Part shown: in pieces, positions 34,946 through 47,437 of the stretch | Numbering within the stretch: the first letter of the stretch is position 1 | How the letters are laid out: the number at the start of each line of letters is the position of its first letter | Assembly: GCA_039881145.1 (NCBI GenBank) | Contig: JAYKKI010000032.1 | Coordinates: 11,771,501 to 11,835,500, forward strand | Origin: Druceiella hillmani | Taxonomy: Eukaryota; Arthropoda; Insecta; Lepidoptera; Hepialidae | Length of the DNA stretch: 64,000 nucleotides | Direction: 5' to 3' | The notes under the pieces: model-generated | What the model saw: only the letters and a program-made list of their open reading frames with translations | The model's database searches: none | What the model was told of the DNA's origin: nothing | Translations under genes and position numbers: made by a program

Positions 34946-35222
34946 TTCTTTCAGTGTTTATTATTTTGTTTCTGTATACGATTACATCGTTTTTACGAGG
35001 GTATCTTTACATTATTAGATAATTACATTTATTCATCTTGGATAATTATAACATATATTTAACATATATTTCAACATATTAACAGTAATCGGTGATGTTC
35101 TTTTAGTATTTATTATTTTGGTTCTGTATACGATTACAACATATTTACATGGGTATCTAATTACAACAAAGTAACAATAACACAACATAGTAACAGTAAT
35201 CGGTGATTTGAGTCATTCACAT
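34946..35222. repeat. Tandem duplication, 151-bp unit
   Basis: gttctttcagtgtttattat (34946) and gttcttttagtatttattat (35097) start two similar units. Both also contain tctgtatacgattaca, gggtatct and an acagtaatcggtgat end. Confidence 0.7.
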
Positions 35223-35354
35223 TCCCATTAATATTTCTCTAAAGGATATGTATATTTTTTAACCTTTATTAATTATCAACGTTATTCTCAATTAGCTTAA
35301 CTAAATCGTGTGTTAAATCAAAAACAAGATTTATGAATGAGTTAAGAATAAAAT

Positions 35355-35374
35355 AGTACATGGGCCCATGTACT
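35355..35374. repeat. 20-bp perfect palindrome
   Basis: AGTACATGGGCCCATGTACT, with no spacer and a GC-rich centre in an AT-rich setting. Confidence 0.85.
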
Positions 35375-35832
35375 CAATTATCTTTAAAATGTTGAAGCAT
35401 CCCTTGTTCGCCTTTTAAAAACTTTGCCCTGTAATAGTTAACAGGGCGCATGAACAAGTGATATTAAATATATTGGAATTTTTTTATTGTTGGATCTAAA
35501 AGAAAATCGAAAATAAGATATTTATTATAAAGATATAGAGAGGTTTATAAAAAAAGCAGTCGGTTATATAAAAATATGAACTATGTTTATTATAACAGAG
35601 CTCGTAAACTTCACTTTTCTAGAATAACCTTTCATCATGAATATAGTTCAGTACTTTATTTGACTATAAATTCGACGAAGCTAAGCCAACTAAAAAGGAA
35701 AAGACGGAGAAAAGGTTATAACTTATGCAATCGCAATCTAAAAGTTGATTGGTAAGCAGAAAATTGAAATATTATAAGATACGTGAAAAATTAAATAGCG
35801 GCTTCGTTTCCATTTTTATTATTGATGAAAAT

Positions 35833-35835
<3 letters not shown>

Positions 35836-35899
<64 letters not shown>
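35836..35899. repeat. (TA)n microsatellite
   Basis: An uninterrupted TA run of about 62 bp. Confidence 0.95.
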
Positions 35900-35901
<2 letters not shown>

Positions 35902-36925
35902 AGAAAGAAAACAAAAATTTTCAAAACAATACTGGATTAAGTACGATAAAATATTTCTTCAACAAAATAAAATAAAAACTTTATCAGAATTTAAAATATA
36001 AACGTTTTCAATTTTAATTCTGATAACGTTTTGTAAAAAATCAAACATGCTTCTGCATTTGAATAAATTTATTTACAATTTACCTTTCATAATTCGTAAA
36101 TAGGCATCAGACAAAGTTTCAAAAAAAAATCGCAATGTTTTTATTGCTTGTGTATTTATAATTATCATTTTAATAATTCAAAATATATATGTATCACTAG
36201 CTCGCAAAAATATAGTTAAAATAATGCCCGACATAATCAGAAATATTCAAGTAAATTTCAGTTTATTTGTTTAAGTATTTATTTATATTTTATTAAAAAT
36301 TATAAGTAATAATAATATGCCCCATATTAAAAATAAATATAACCAAAGCCATGTGTAGCGAAATTATTTGTGAAAAAAGTAATTTTTCGATATTTTTAAA
36401 TAATACGATCCTTTCATTTTATTTTCTACTTAACATTCCAGTTTTTTTTATGAATTGCAATTGATATGATGATGAAGAAATATATTTAGTTACCAGCGTG
36501 TAATATTATCATTTTAATTTCAAGTAACTACTACATGATTGGCTTTCTACCAATTATATTTCATCTTTATGAGACCTATATCGCCTATTGATGTTTAGTG
36601 TTATTGTGTAATTATCATTAAACTTTATTATTTTGTAAGTCCCCTTCCAAGCGAGCGACAAAGCTCTTCGCAACCCTATTTTTGTAATATACCTATCATT
36701 TATTTTATAATTAAAGATAATTTGGCTTTCTTAAGATTTTTCTATATTTTCTTTAACCTTATTTCTTTAACCTTTAAGCTTTTTCAAAGTAAGGGATGTC
36801 AGGGAATAAGGACATACATTGCATCTTAAATGTTTTTACATTGAATTTTAAATGTTCAGTTTTGAATTAATTGATTTTGATACCTTGCATATAGAACTGT
36901 TGCTTTGATCCCAGTTGCAGTACAA
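35900..36925. other. AT-rich stretch, nothing recognised
   Basis: No gene. A small GC-balanced spot lies near 36640-36680. Confidence 0.45.
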
Positions 36926-36929
36926 ATTT

Positions 36930-37700
36930 TATTGGCACATGTCTTGCACGATATCTGCATAAAACAGTTTACAATTCAAATTATTATTTATTTCATCATA
37001 TATTTCCTCAATGTTTGATGGTTTTTGACAAAATTAATGCGATGCTTTTTATTAGATTGATAACGTCGAGCATTTTCGGTATTTTAATGTTTGACGTTAT
37101 TATAATAATACATTCGGCTGTTTCCTACAGAAAACATAAAATGGACAATATGTTTTTTCGTTCAAGAATGTTTTATGCACATTTTTTGAAAAAAAAATTG
37201 CCTTTCTCTGCTGTCCTGTGGACGAGGAAAACCGTTGCGTGGACTGTGTGTTTTTGATAATTTTTTGAAAAATTGCAAATTTATTGCTTTCATTTAGAAT
37301 TATAGGATTTTTATATCAGATAATATTGGACAGTTCACTATTTTGACCCATAACTAAAGTGTGTAAAGCTTAATCTTCCATGGTTGCGATACGACAGGTT
37401 AATTCACTTTCCTTTTTCATCGGTATGGATATACTCGTATTAATCCTTGTCAAGAATTTGGCTAAACTACAACTATTTTCAGAGAAAATTTATTGCCTAT
37501 TTCGTTGTAAATTTACATGTACCCTTGTAAGTCTGAAAGCAAATGTCTGCAACGCTTTTGCTTCCCGAACTAAGATCTAAGCAATTCTTCTAGCATGGGC
37601 CAATCGTCAATTTCTCTAATAGATCCGACTGCTTTTACTCCGCCTTCTCAACGTCTTAGAATTTAATTAAAAACTATCTGTTTCTGCCATAAGTTTGACA
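36930..37700 (-). pseudogene. BEL/Pao-like gag remnant with zinc-knuckle traces
   Basis: The minus strand, joined across frames, has the order expected of a BEL/Pao gag: a helical region (VGSIREIDDWPMLEELLRS at about 37612-37560; FAFRLTRVHVNLQ near 37520), LAKFLTRINTSIS, then QQRKAIFFSKNVHKTFLNE, then a zinc-knuckle-like YCPFYVFC and TAEC. A second knuckle-like INFVKNHQTLRKY follows, where family members usually have CFNC..H....C, so its cysteines appear mutated. Downstream is IEEIYDEINNN. Many stops and shifts make it non-functional. Family assignment rests on remembered motif order. Copia or gypsy gag, or chance, remain possible. Confidence 0.4.
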
Positions 37701-38609
37701 AATTAATGACTTTTCTACAGTTATTTAAAAAAAAAAGAATTTAATTTTTCCCATCTCTCTAATTAAATATTAAAATATTTTTATCTAGTGAGGTAAACAA
37801 TTTTTCTCTTCATTTCGATATCGTTTGAGAGTTGACAATTTATGAGTTAGGGTTGAAAATGATTGGATTAATACAAACAATTAGCTTAATTAAAGGATAG
37901 AGTTAAGGCAATTTTAACATATAAAAAATTTATTACAATTATAATTGACCAAAGACTCACAGTAATATTTAGAGAATGCTTAACATAAACAACATTCTCT
38001 GCTGTCTAGATGAGATGGAAAGCCGCGATGCTGACGTTGCCTCACGAAACAGTGAGTAAACATGAACTGTTGATACTCGTTGTGGTATGAAATGTACACG
38101 TAAACAAAAATTTTTTCAAATTCGCATTTGCTACTGGCGCTTTGCATTCGGGATTTTCATTTGTTGTTTATTATCGTTTGGTGTGATAATTCTTGTTATA
38201 CCAATTCATATTTGAAAACACACAAACACTACGGAAATATAATTAAAAGATAAACGGAAATTGTATGTGGAGACAAAAAGAATGAAACAGACAAGTTATA
38301 AGAAAGAGCTGCTAACCACTGAATCCAGTCAACGTATTACACCTTAATGAAATATAACAACTGATAATTATACAAGATTAGATTTAATTTCAATTAAAAT
38401 ACTTGTATATTTATTTACTTTAACACTTGTAGTATTTATGTACTGTCCAGCTAAGTATATTACATTTGCTTACGTGAAGATCTAGTCACATTAAAAAGTT
38501 GTAAAAATTTCCAAGATCTAATGATGATCACGTGTTTATAAATCATTTTTCTTTTTAAATACTTTTCAAATAATAAACTCATCCATTTCCTTTACAACTT
38601 ACGAAAGAT
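37701..38609. other. AT-rich stretch, nothing firmly recognised
   Basis: No gene. A GC-balanced spot (gatggaaagccgcgatgctg) lies at about 38011-38060. Confidence 0.45.
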
Positions 38610-38735
38610 TACATCATTCAGTAATTTCCAACAAAAATAAATATAGACCTTCATCACATTCGTATCTTCCCATGTAACGTGGAAAGCTAAAATTAGGGTG
38701 ATCGTAGCTGCGGTACAGTGATTAGTTCAAAATAA
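38610..38735 (-). repeat. Dispersed repeat, copy 2
   Basis: Reverse complement of the element at 28095-28215: cattcgtatcttcccatg, taacgtggaaagctaaaatt and acagtgattagttcaaaata correspond. Confidence 0.6.
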
Positions 38736-38884
38736 TTGCACGAAATAGAATTAAAAATAAATTTTAATTTATTCGATTAATCAAGAAATGTTTATTTTTT
38801 AAGATAATAAGATATTTTTAGTATAACAAAAGTGTACTCTATGCAATATTGATTATTTATTTGATTAAAGTACTTTATTTCAAT

Positions 38885-39400
38885 ATAAAATTTACTTCGT
38901 GGGGCTCGTTCACATTAAATAATAAGCGAAAATAGGCACGATGACGGAAACCTGTTCAACGTTTAGCATTACGCCATAATCGATGTCTGCCTATTCTGCC
39001 CTAAAATTTTGGGATAATTAAAAATAATATAATAAAGAATGGATATAGCAGCGAAATAGTAGATTTAATTTACAAAGAAGAACATTTCCTTGAAAATTCA
39101 GTAGTTATTTGGATCCAGTATCGGTATCCGGCAAACCATTAGCTGCAACTAGCAGGATAAATTCACAATCCAGTGGGAAAACTCAAAGTACACCACCGAG
39201 ACAACTATATAATATCGCATACTCTATAAATTTTCCAATAGATTTCCACGACCCGTTATTGTCGACGGTCACGCTATGTCCATCATTCGGTCGTATAATG
39301 GGCAACCGAATCGGCTCGCTACATCCGACACGATGTACAGTTGGGCATTGGATTCATACTCGCGTGACTCTGTGAAATGTGACGATTTGTATCTCTGGCT
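38885..39400. other. GC-balanced block, possible conserved element
   Basis: 38890-39000 (cgtggggctcgttcacatt, aaaataggcacgatgacgg, ttacgccataatcgatg) and 39105-39390 (tccggcaaaccattagctgc, cacgacccgttattgtcgac, ggcaaccgaatcggctcgct) are less AT-rich than their flanks. An 88-codon plus frame (39109-39375, no ATG start) spans the second part but has no recognised motif. Conserved non-coding DNA or an unrecognised exon are both possible. Confidence 0.3.
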
Positions 39401-40892
39401 TTGATGCCGTTTGATTTAAAACTATTATTAGCAAAAACGTCTAATTACAGCCTTAGTACCCCTTTAACTAAAACACTGTCAGTAAATTTTGTTGTTTAGT
39501 AAACGTTATTTCATTTTACCTTATATCAAATACGAGGTTCATATTATTTTTTCGTTAGTTTAAGTATAATAATATTTCTTCATATACAATAAAAATATCC
39601 TAAGAAAAAGATTAGTTTTCGTGTACTATAATTACTTTGGCAATAATTTTCAATGGTGTCGCAGCAATTTTTTTTACTTTGTTCACTTGTAACTATTATT
39701 TTGAAGGTAATATAGTTCAGTTACTGTATTACTTTTATAACCAGCATATACTAGGGAATCATTTCAGTTTATGGTTTATGTATATTACTCTTTTATTTTA
39801 ATAAATTACGACGGTAACTTTTAAAATAATGTATTCTATGTACACAATATGAACAATAACGAAAAAATATTTTGTACTGAAGAAAAGGATGAAAATTTTA
39901 AATATTTTGGAGAAAATTAAGAAATCGACGTCGGAAAAGAATTAAGGCAGGAAAAATTTTAAACCCAGACTCAGAAAAAGAACATTATAACTTTATGTTT
40001 AGTTGATTCCATAATATTTGGCGTATAGTGTAAATAAGTCCCCATAGAATGCAATTTTATGTTGTGAGGTTAGGATTGTTTCTATATGTTTAGAATATAA
40101 TTCGAGGTCATAATCTGGAAGGAAGTGAAAATCGAATCGGATACATGAAGGGTCGGTATTAGTACATATATCCTCATAAGTGTGGTCGTATTTTCTAAGG
40201 CCAAAGATGAATGAAATATATAAATTTAAACTCAATAATATATTCTATTTTATTGCAAACTTATTTGGTTCAGTTTAAATAACATATTTGCAACTCCATA
40301 AACTTAGATGAACGAAAGAAGAGTTTGGCAAATGCGTACTTTGAATTAAAGGGGGGAAAATTTTGAAGATTTTCGAATGTATATTCTTAAGAAAATGTTA
40401 GGACTAACGTCATTTTCCTGGGTGTACCACGTGGAATATTATGATTAATCCACAAGCCAATATAATAGATAGTGGACAAATTATAGTAGAAAAATAAAGC
40501 ATCCAATAGCCATTAGTCGCCATAACTATTTTCAACCAAAGTTTTTAGCTACCAGTATAAATAATAATATTTCAAAAAAAACAAAGAATGGGAGATATGT
40601 ATAATAAGTTATATAACCGTGTCCCAACTATTAAATGCTCGTGCCATTGTGGAAATATATTATTAAGAATAACATCCATTTAATTTATTACATACACCTG
40701 AATGCTTTGCATTGTATAACCTCGTAGAATAATATCAATTAAATTTACTACCCACACTAAAATACTTACACATTGCATAACTTTTGGAAATATAATAAAA
40801 GCTATTAATGTAAAAATTGGGAAAACCCACTCAAACCTCACTTCCGCTATTGTTTTGTATAATATTTAAATGCTGTTGGAAGTCTCTACGAG
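39401..40892. other. AT-rich stretch with one minus-strand frame of interest
   Basis: A minus frame at 39999-40235 reads CTNTDPSCIRFDFHF and LTSQHKIAFYGDLF. Its charged composition is unusual for a chance AT-rich frame, and a pyrimidine-rich tract ending in AG lies just inside it (complement of 40195-40196). I do not recognise the peptide and do not call a gene. Confidence 0.3.
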
Positions 40893-41041
40893 TTCCTGAC
40901 GATGTCATCATACAACGAAACCTAGGGCGTGGTTAATAATTTAAATAAAGTAGATATAATACTATATCACGTAGTTTCATATACTTATTATAAAAATTAA
41001 ATGATGATGCATTTCTACTAAATTAGCGCTAAATATATTCA
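40893..41041 (-). mobile_element. Foldback (MITE-like) element, copy F, right half only
   Basis: Only one arm plus the asymmetric end remains: catacaacgaaacctagggc, actatatcacgtagtttcat, and a terminal aattagcgctaaatatattc. The ribozyme-like block is altered (CTGACGA, cleavage triplet GGC). Confidence 0.7.
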
Positions 41042-43840
41042 AAATCCACTATATTTATACGCCAATAATAAATATATTAAGCAGTGTATTGACAGGATTA
41101 AAAATAATATTAATATTTATAAACGTGAATACAATTTACCATTAAATGTTTATACTTGCCTTATACTGTATACGGAACCATTGTAGCACGAGTTCTAATC
41201 GTACGTCTTGCTAAATTTCTTTTAGAATTTGGAAATACAAAATTCTTCATTTTATTTTATTCAAAACAAAAAAATATTTTTTCATTTACAGTAAGCATTC
41301 TTATTTTGACATGATTTTCCATTAACGCAAACGAATAGTTGATGAACAGTTTAAAAGAAAAATGCGTCTACAATATTGACGGACTGCAGAATATGTGTGA
41401 GTTCCCATTAGAAATATAAAACCCAAAGTGGATAAAGACAACATTGAACAAACTTTAAAAGATTTATAACCAGATGTACGCAAAACACGAATCGCGCAAG
41501 GACTAAAAAAAACATATGAACATACTTGTATCTTATTTTCTTTAAAAAAAATTATGTATTTCTAGAATATCTTAAAAATATGTTTATGATAATCTGAATT
41601 TAGAAACACTGATCGATTAAATATTTAAGTTTAAAGTATTTTCAAGGTAATCGATTCTATTTAATAACGTTCCAAGATTTTTAAATTCTTTACTCTTCTC
41701 CAAATAAAAGTTGAATTACGACCACCAAACATTTTTGATTCAACAAATAAAACCAAAAATCACATTAAAACTCACCCCATCAAACCAACATCACCTATTC
41801 AAGTATGTTCCCACGTTGTTCAAACAATTTCAAAATTCCCAATCGAAATATGGCACCACGAGTATGCACAAGTTAGTCCAGGACTTATATTAATCGAGAT
41901 GAAAAGCAGCAACAGGGCTGCCGGTTAGGTAATATTATGTCGTGAAATTTGAACGATAAATTTAAATATTCGCAGAGAAAATTAAGAGATTCAGACAGGT
42001 TCAGACAGGTACAATTGAAAGGTTATATTTATATAAGGCGATTTTATAAGACATCCCACGCCAGATAAGGTACAGATATTTTATTATCCTCTCTCCTAGT
42101 TACAATTTTGGGTCCTGTAATATGGTTCTAATATAGTATTAAAGACTTGTAATATTGCACTAATATGCAAAATGTAGCCCAAAAAGCAGCAAGTAAACTT
42201 GATAGTATCCACAAAATTTCGTAGAAGATATGAATGAGAGAAACCTGGAACTGACAAATGTGAAGTTACCATGAAAATACCTACACCAAATCAATAAGGG
42301 TAGATAAAAAGATGTATAGTAAAAATACTGAAGAGAGGGGTTCCTACCAAAGTAAAGAAGTGAGATAGTATCCATATTTACCTCACGGAGGTAATTGCCA
42401 ACTTAAAGCGATGAAAAGCACTACTCCATATTTTGCAAGCAATAACTTGCCGTTCTAAATGTTGCCATTCCAGAAGAATATACACACACATATACTTACG
42501 AGTACATGCACGCAAGCATGCACACACCCCCATAAGCGCACACGTAACTTTGTGTGAACGCGCACTCTCAAATGCACGCGCACTCTCAAATGCACGCCGT
42601 GTATCCATTAAACATGGAACTATATAGATAAAAAATTAAATGAAACTAAATCCATTTTAAAATCCATAAAACTTTATTTTGTTTCCGGCCTTCATATTTT
42701 AATTTATTTGTGTCCTTTTCTATATTCATAATTTGGCATATTTTTTAATCATGCCCTTGTTTTTTTTAGTTCATATTTTATTTATCGTGGTAAATTTAAA
42801 ATCACGCGATTCAATAAACTATTATGTAATTTTTTTGCAACAGACTAAAAGAATTATGATCATTGAATATGGACAATTTTTATACGGTAACCTGAAAATT
42901 AATGTTAGAGAAAAGATAGTCTAAGTAATGTAATAAAATAAATTTAAAAAACGTTATAAATTTAGCGTTTTTAGTTTATAATCAATTATTTAATGAAAGC
43001 TATAAAATAATTATTAGTCACCAATCCTGAGGTTTAATAAGACTAAAAAAATCCCTGGTGCGTATTTAGTAGAAAACCATATATCTGGTCTGGCTCCTTA
43101 ATTTTATAGTCAACCCTTTTATTATAACATGTAGTAAACCAGTCATATAACATGAAAATATAAATTATAGCAGCACGATTTCCAAGCTCCAACAAAAGTA
43201 ATTTCTTATTAAAAACTTACCACAATTAAATTTTAGACCGATCGAAGCCTCAGATTTGTGATCAATTATTATTTTTAAGCCTTTAGTATATAAATTCACT
43301 TATTGTAAAGTTACTCTCACCTTCAATTTTTTTTTACTTTTTAATGGGTTTTATTTTCTTAGCCTAATTTTATTACAATTTATGCGCACGCAAACACTCA
43401 TACACGAAAATATTTACGCTTATTTTTTATAATGTTGTTTTTTATCCCTGACATAAAATATGAAATATTTTTTGTTCAGTTTTAATTCATAAAAACTTCA
43501 AAATCGAATTTTAACTTTAAACCAAACAGTATATTACCGTTAAAAGTGAGGAGTTTGTACATTTTCTATGTAATAAAATTAGATTTTTGGCTAATTTGAC
43601 TCTTGTTGACATATTTAGTTTTTTTCGAAATGTATTCCACTATTAACCATTTATTAAACCATTCATAGCTATCCAACAGACAGACGAATCGGCAAACGGG
43701 CGAAACTAATAGAGTCCTGGTAATGTTAGCAACTGCTCTTAAAATCGTGCAGTATCAAAAAACAAACAAGTGAATAAAAAAACATCACAATATATATTCA
43801 ATCCTTCCACGAACAAGTGTCAAATATTGTCATCGAACTT
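41042..43840. other. AT-rich stretch, nothing firmly recognised
   Basis: No gene. A CA- and GC-rich low-complexity patch lies at about 42478-42602 with the phrase acgcgcactctcaaatgc repeated. A short frame near 41415-41510 (KPKVDKDNIEQTLKDL) looks protein-like but is isolated. An interspersed-repeat-like cagacagacgaatcgg phrase lies at about 43676. Confidence 0.4.
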
Positions 43841-43844
43841 ATGT

Positions 43845-44010
43845 GGGAGCCCTGGGCGGGCAGCTGCCGGGAACACCGCCGAGTGCGGTCGATATGTGAA
43901 TAATTAAGTCCGTCTGCCGGTTGACCCCTGAGGGAAATCAGGGTCCACGATCGACTCGATTGACCGCCGCCGCGGGTGCAGATTGCAACTTATTTGTTAC
44001 AATGAGCGGA
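43845..44010. other. GC-rich island
   Basis: Contains ccctgggcgggcagctgccg, ggaacaccgccgagtgcggt, gaataattaagtccgtctgc, cccctgagggaaatcagggt and accgccgccgcgggtgc. ccctgagggaaatcaggg forms a small imperfect hairpin. A plus frame (43921-44190) starts inside but turns hydrophobic and AT-rich downstream, so it is not convincing. Candidate regulatory island, by inference. Confidence 0.4.
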
Positions 44011-46269
44011 GACAGCATGAACGTAGGGACTGGTCAACTTGATGGGGTCAAACACTTACACCAGTTTTTTGATATAATTGTATTTATGGCACTCGTGTTA
44101 GGGCTTCTATTCTCGCAGCCAATTTTCTATCTCGGTATTTGCCAGATTATTGTTTTTCTTCCGGCGTTATACTTTATAAGTAAGATTTGACGTATCGAAA
44201 TAAAAAACTTGGATAATTTCCATAAAGTGTTCATTATTTAATTATATATATTATTTAAAAATATATACTGGGATGTATAATTTATCAGAGCGAAAAGAAA
44301 TCTTTATAAAATTGCAGTATACTGTAATAAAAATACAGTAACTGTTTTTACTTGATTATTGTGAGTACATAAAGGACTAAATCAAGAACTAAGGAAAAAA
44401 TAATAACATAAGTCTAAGCCAAGCAATCTAAAAAAATTCTGGAGAAAACAAAGCATATATATACACATACTATCAAAAGATATATAATTTATCAATAAAT
44501 ATATAATTTTATCAACAAATATTGGAGGCTTGAACGGTATAGGTTTAAGGATATGAAGTGTAAATTTCAGATATTTGTCCATAATATAAACAGTTAAATC
44601 ATATTATTAAAAATAAAAAAACTATTATAACTATCTGTTTTAACTATCACTGCACTTGGCAAAATATAAGTAAGTAGCTTATAATCATAACTCTATAAGA
44701 CAAGAAATTGGCAGTATATGGCGATTGAACTGAAACCAAAACCAAGTTTTATATGTCTTTCATTACAAAACATTTCCGTAAATGTAATGGAAAATATACA
44801 TTGCTAAACTACGGATAATCACGAATCTCATAAAAATATTCAAAGAATGAAATAAAAAATTTTCATTTTGTATCTATCCTACCAATTATCGATGGTGTTT
44901 GAAGAACTTATAACGATACGATTCTTTACAAAAAATTATAACCGAAAGTATAGCTGTAAGTTTATTTACCAAAAACTGTGTTATGAATTTAAAGTAATAT
45001 ACATTTCAGTAATTGATATACACAAAACTTGTTTATTAAAAAAACACTAATACAAATAAATACAAATTATCAATGCCATTTTTCAGTACTTAAAACACGA
45101 GAAATCAAAAATAATTGATAATGAAATGAAATATTACACATTAACAAAATTAACGAAATATAAGAAAAAACAACTGATGCATTAGACTCCTTTCAAATAA
45201 TATATTAATTTAATAATTATTAAACCTTTATGAAATCATCATACCACTTCCATTCAAACATATTAAAAATGAAATTATTAGAAAAATCATGAAGAATTTT
45301 GAGAAAATTTTAAATTAGGATATCCGTCGTCGTCTAGGTAAATAAGTTTTTACGTTAAATGAAAAAATCTGAAATTTCAGGTTATTCTTAAGCTAATGCT
45401 AGTAGCATTAACCTTTTCCTTCACTGGCTTTGGTTTTTTATGAAAGTTTTAAGGGAATTCGACGGGATTTGAATGCAAGTTTTTGGCTCTAGAACGTAAT
45501 TATTATTTCAATAAAAAATTATTACATTTTTTATACAATTTATTCTGTTCAACCTGGTTAGTAGGTTACTTGCAGATTAAGCACTAGTTACTGTCAATAT
45601 TTATAAAAAAAAGCAGACTCGACAGTGATCAAAAGAAGGTCCACGACTCACAGATCATCAAATATTCAAAGAACAACTTTACTGTCTAAAGAATATTATT
45701 CTTGTCAGCATATTTTTGATCTCCATTTAGAATAACTTTTAACGGATATAGATTTATGCCCAAAATAAACGATTGTATTGCCGGTTTAAGACAACGTCCT
45801 TATCTATACAGATATAACTAACTAAATATAAATAAATAACTAAATTTACAACAAAAATATGTCTCAAAAACTTTTCACTTTATTAAGTCGAAAACCTTTG
45901 AAAACGATTTACATATAAGAATTTATATTTTTTTAAATTCCAATGCTAGAGTGTTTCCCGTAAACCTTATTTTATTTTATACATCAAAAAATAATTAAGA
46001 TAAACATTATACCCAAAATAATATTTTTACCGAACATAACATTTTCGCGCAGACAAGACGTCCTTGAAGCATTTAACTTAAAACTTTATTTATAGCCTTC
46101 CACGTTAACTTTAGTTCTTAACACTTACGTAAATGTAACATACACGATTAATAAAAAAAAATGTACATGTACTGATAGAAATCTCTATGTATTTATTATG
46201 TATAACTTTAATATGTGTCATTTATTTTCAAAAATTATAACTAATATTTTTATCAAAATCATATTAAAA
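44011..46269. other. AT-rich stretch, nothing recognised
   Basis: More than 2 kb without a recognisable gene, RNA or repeat. Confidence 0.5.
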
Positions 46270-46500
46270 CTGAATGACACGAAATTTAAATTGCTCCACT
46301 TTTCTCGGCGGTACTAACGCCGCATCATTTCAATATAAAACTCCGTTGATTATCCGTTATTAAATAAATTTATTTTCCAAACCTCGGAGCAACGTTTCAG
46401 TCCTTCAAAACCTTACGAACAAAGACCCGTAACGAACCATCGTGACCGCCACTCCTTCCATTCGATAAATTTCCGCAGAGAAAGTGAAAAGCCAAAATGT
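46270..46500. other. GC-balanced block, possible conserved element
   Basis: Contains ctcggcggtactaacgccgc, ccaaacctcggagcaacg and ccatcgtgaccgccactcc. A second, weaker patch follows at about 46655-46745 (gtgagcggggacgaggaagg, ttcagccgggagactgat). No supported exon. Confidence 0.3.
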
Positions 46501-47181
46501 TTGATTTATTTTTTTCGAAACATCCTTTCCTCATTTGCATTTAGAATACTTCTTTCCGCCTGTCCCTCTGAAGTAGATAAAAAGCTTAACAAACGAACTT
46601 GAACACAAGTAAATTGAGTGTAAACTCGTGGAAAATAACACTTTTTTAAGGTTTATAATAGTGAGCGGGGACGAGGAAGGAAAATTCAGCCGGGAGACTG
46701 ATAAGGGAGCACATTTAAATTGGACTGGGGATCGAGTTAAATCTTCCAACTGTTCCCACAAGTATTTAATATGTAGAGAAAGCGTTTTATATTCTTTTAA
46801 ATTGATCATTGCGAAGACGTTTTCACTTACGATTTGCGTTTATGCAATGTTGTATTACTTAACGATGCTTTGTAATTCTACTTGGATTTAGTCAGTTTTT
46901 AATATGAGGTAGAAACTATAGTTAAGTTGTTTAAAGATGTAACCAAGTGATTGAATGAAAGGCGAAAGTATTGGTATCAAAAATATTATTGAACAAAGTT
47001 TCCCATTACACGCCAAATTTAAGTTAAATGAAAGAACCTGCCACACCCTTTGCCATATACTATTGGTGTCATGATGGTCTTGACTATATATTTTAATAAA
47101 ATCTACCAAACTCTTATCAGAATGTGCATAACTGTGGTTTCATAGTTGTGTATATCGAAATATTTTTAATTTTTCAAATAT
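46501..47181. other. AT-rich stretch, nothing firmly recognised
   Basis: Overlapping frames on both strands (46531-46809 and 46628-46891) follow the GC patch and show no recognised domain. Confidence 0.4.
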
Positions 47182-47437
47182 TGAGTATATTTGGCGTTAA
47201 TTTTGTCGAAATTCATTATTCACAAATAAATGAAACTACGTGATATAGTATTATTTCTACTTTCTCTAAGTTCTTTACCACGACCTAGGTTTCGTTGTAT
47301 TACAACATCTTCAGGTGGGCTGTTAGCAAAGATCTATTTTTTATCTAAGATGTTGTAATACAACGAAACCTAGGTCATGTTAAAGACCTTAAAGAAGATG
47401 GAAATAATACTACATCACGTAGTTTCATTTATTTGTG
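47182..47437 (+). mobile_element. Foldback (MITE-like) element, copy G
   Basis: The asymmetric end (atttggcgttaattttgtcg) is on the left, with long arms and matching TIR-like ends. The left arm carries an intact ribozyme-like block. The right arm has lost the CTGA and reads atctaagatgttgtaatac. Confidence 0.85.
47278..47318 (-). ncRNA. Hammerhead-like motif, intact (copy G)
   Basis: Base for base the same 41 nt as at 29163-29203, although the two elements lie 18 kb apart and in opposite orientation relative to their asymmetric ends. All core positions and three stems are present, with one extra U before stem II. Confidence 0.55.

Noticed and set aside
42378..42627. Arg/Ala/His-rich frames on both strands
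   Set aside because: They arise from a CA- and GC-rich low-complexity patch with an 18-bp repeat.
43921..44190. 89-codon frame starting in a GC-rich island
   Set aside because: It lacks an ATG start and turns into an AT-rich hydrophobic tail. No recognised domain.
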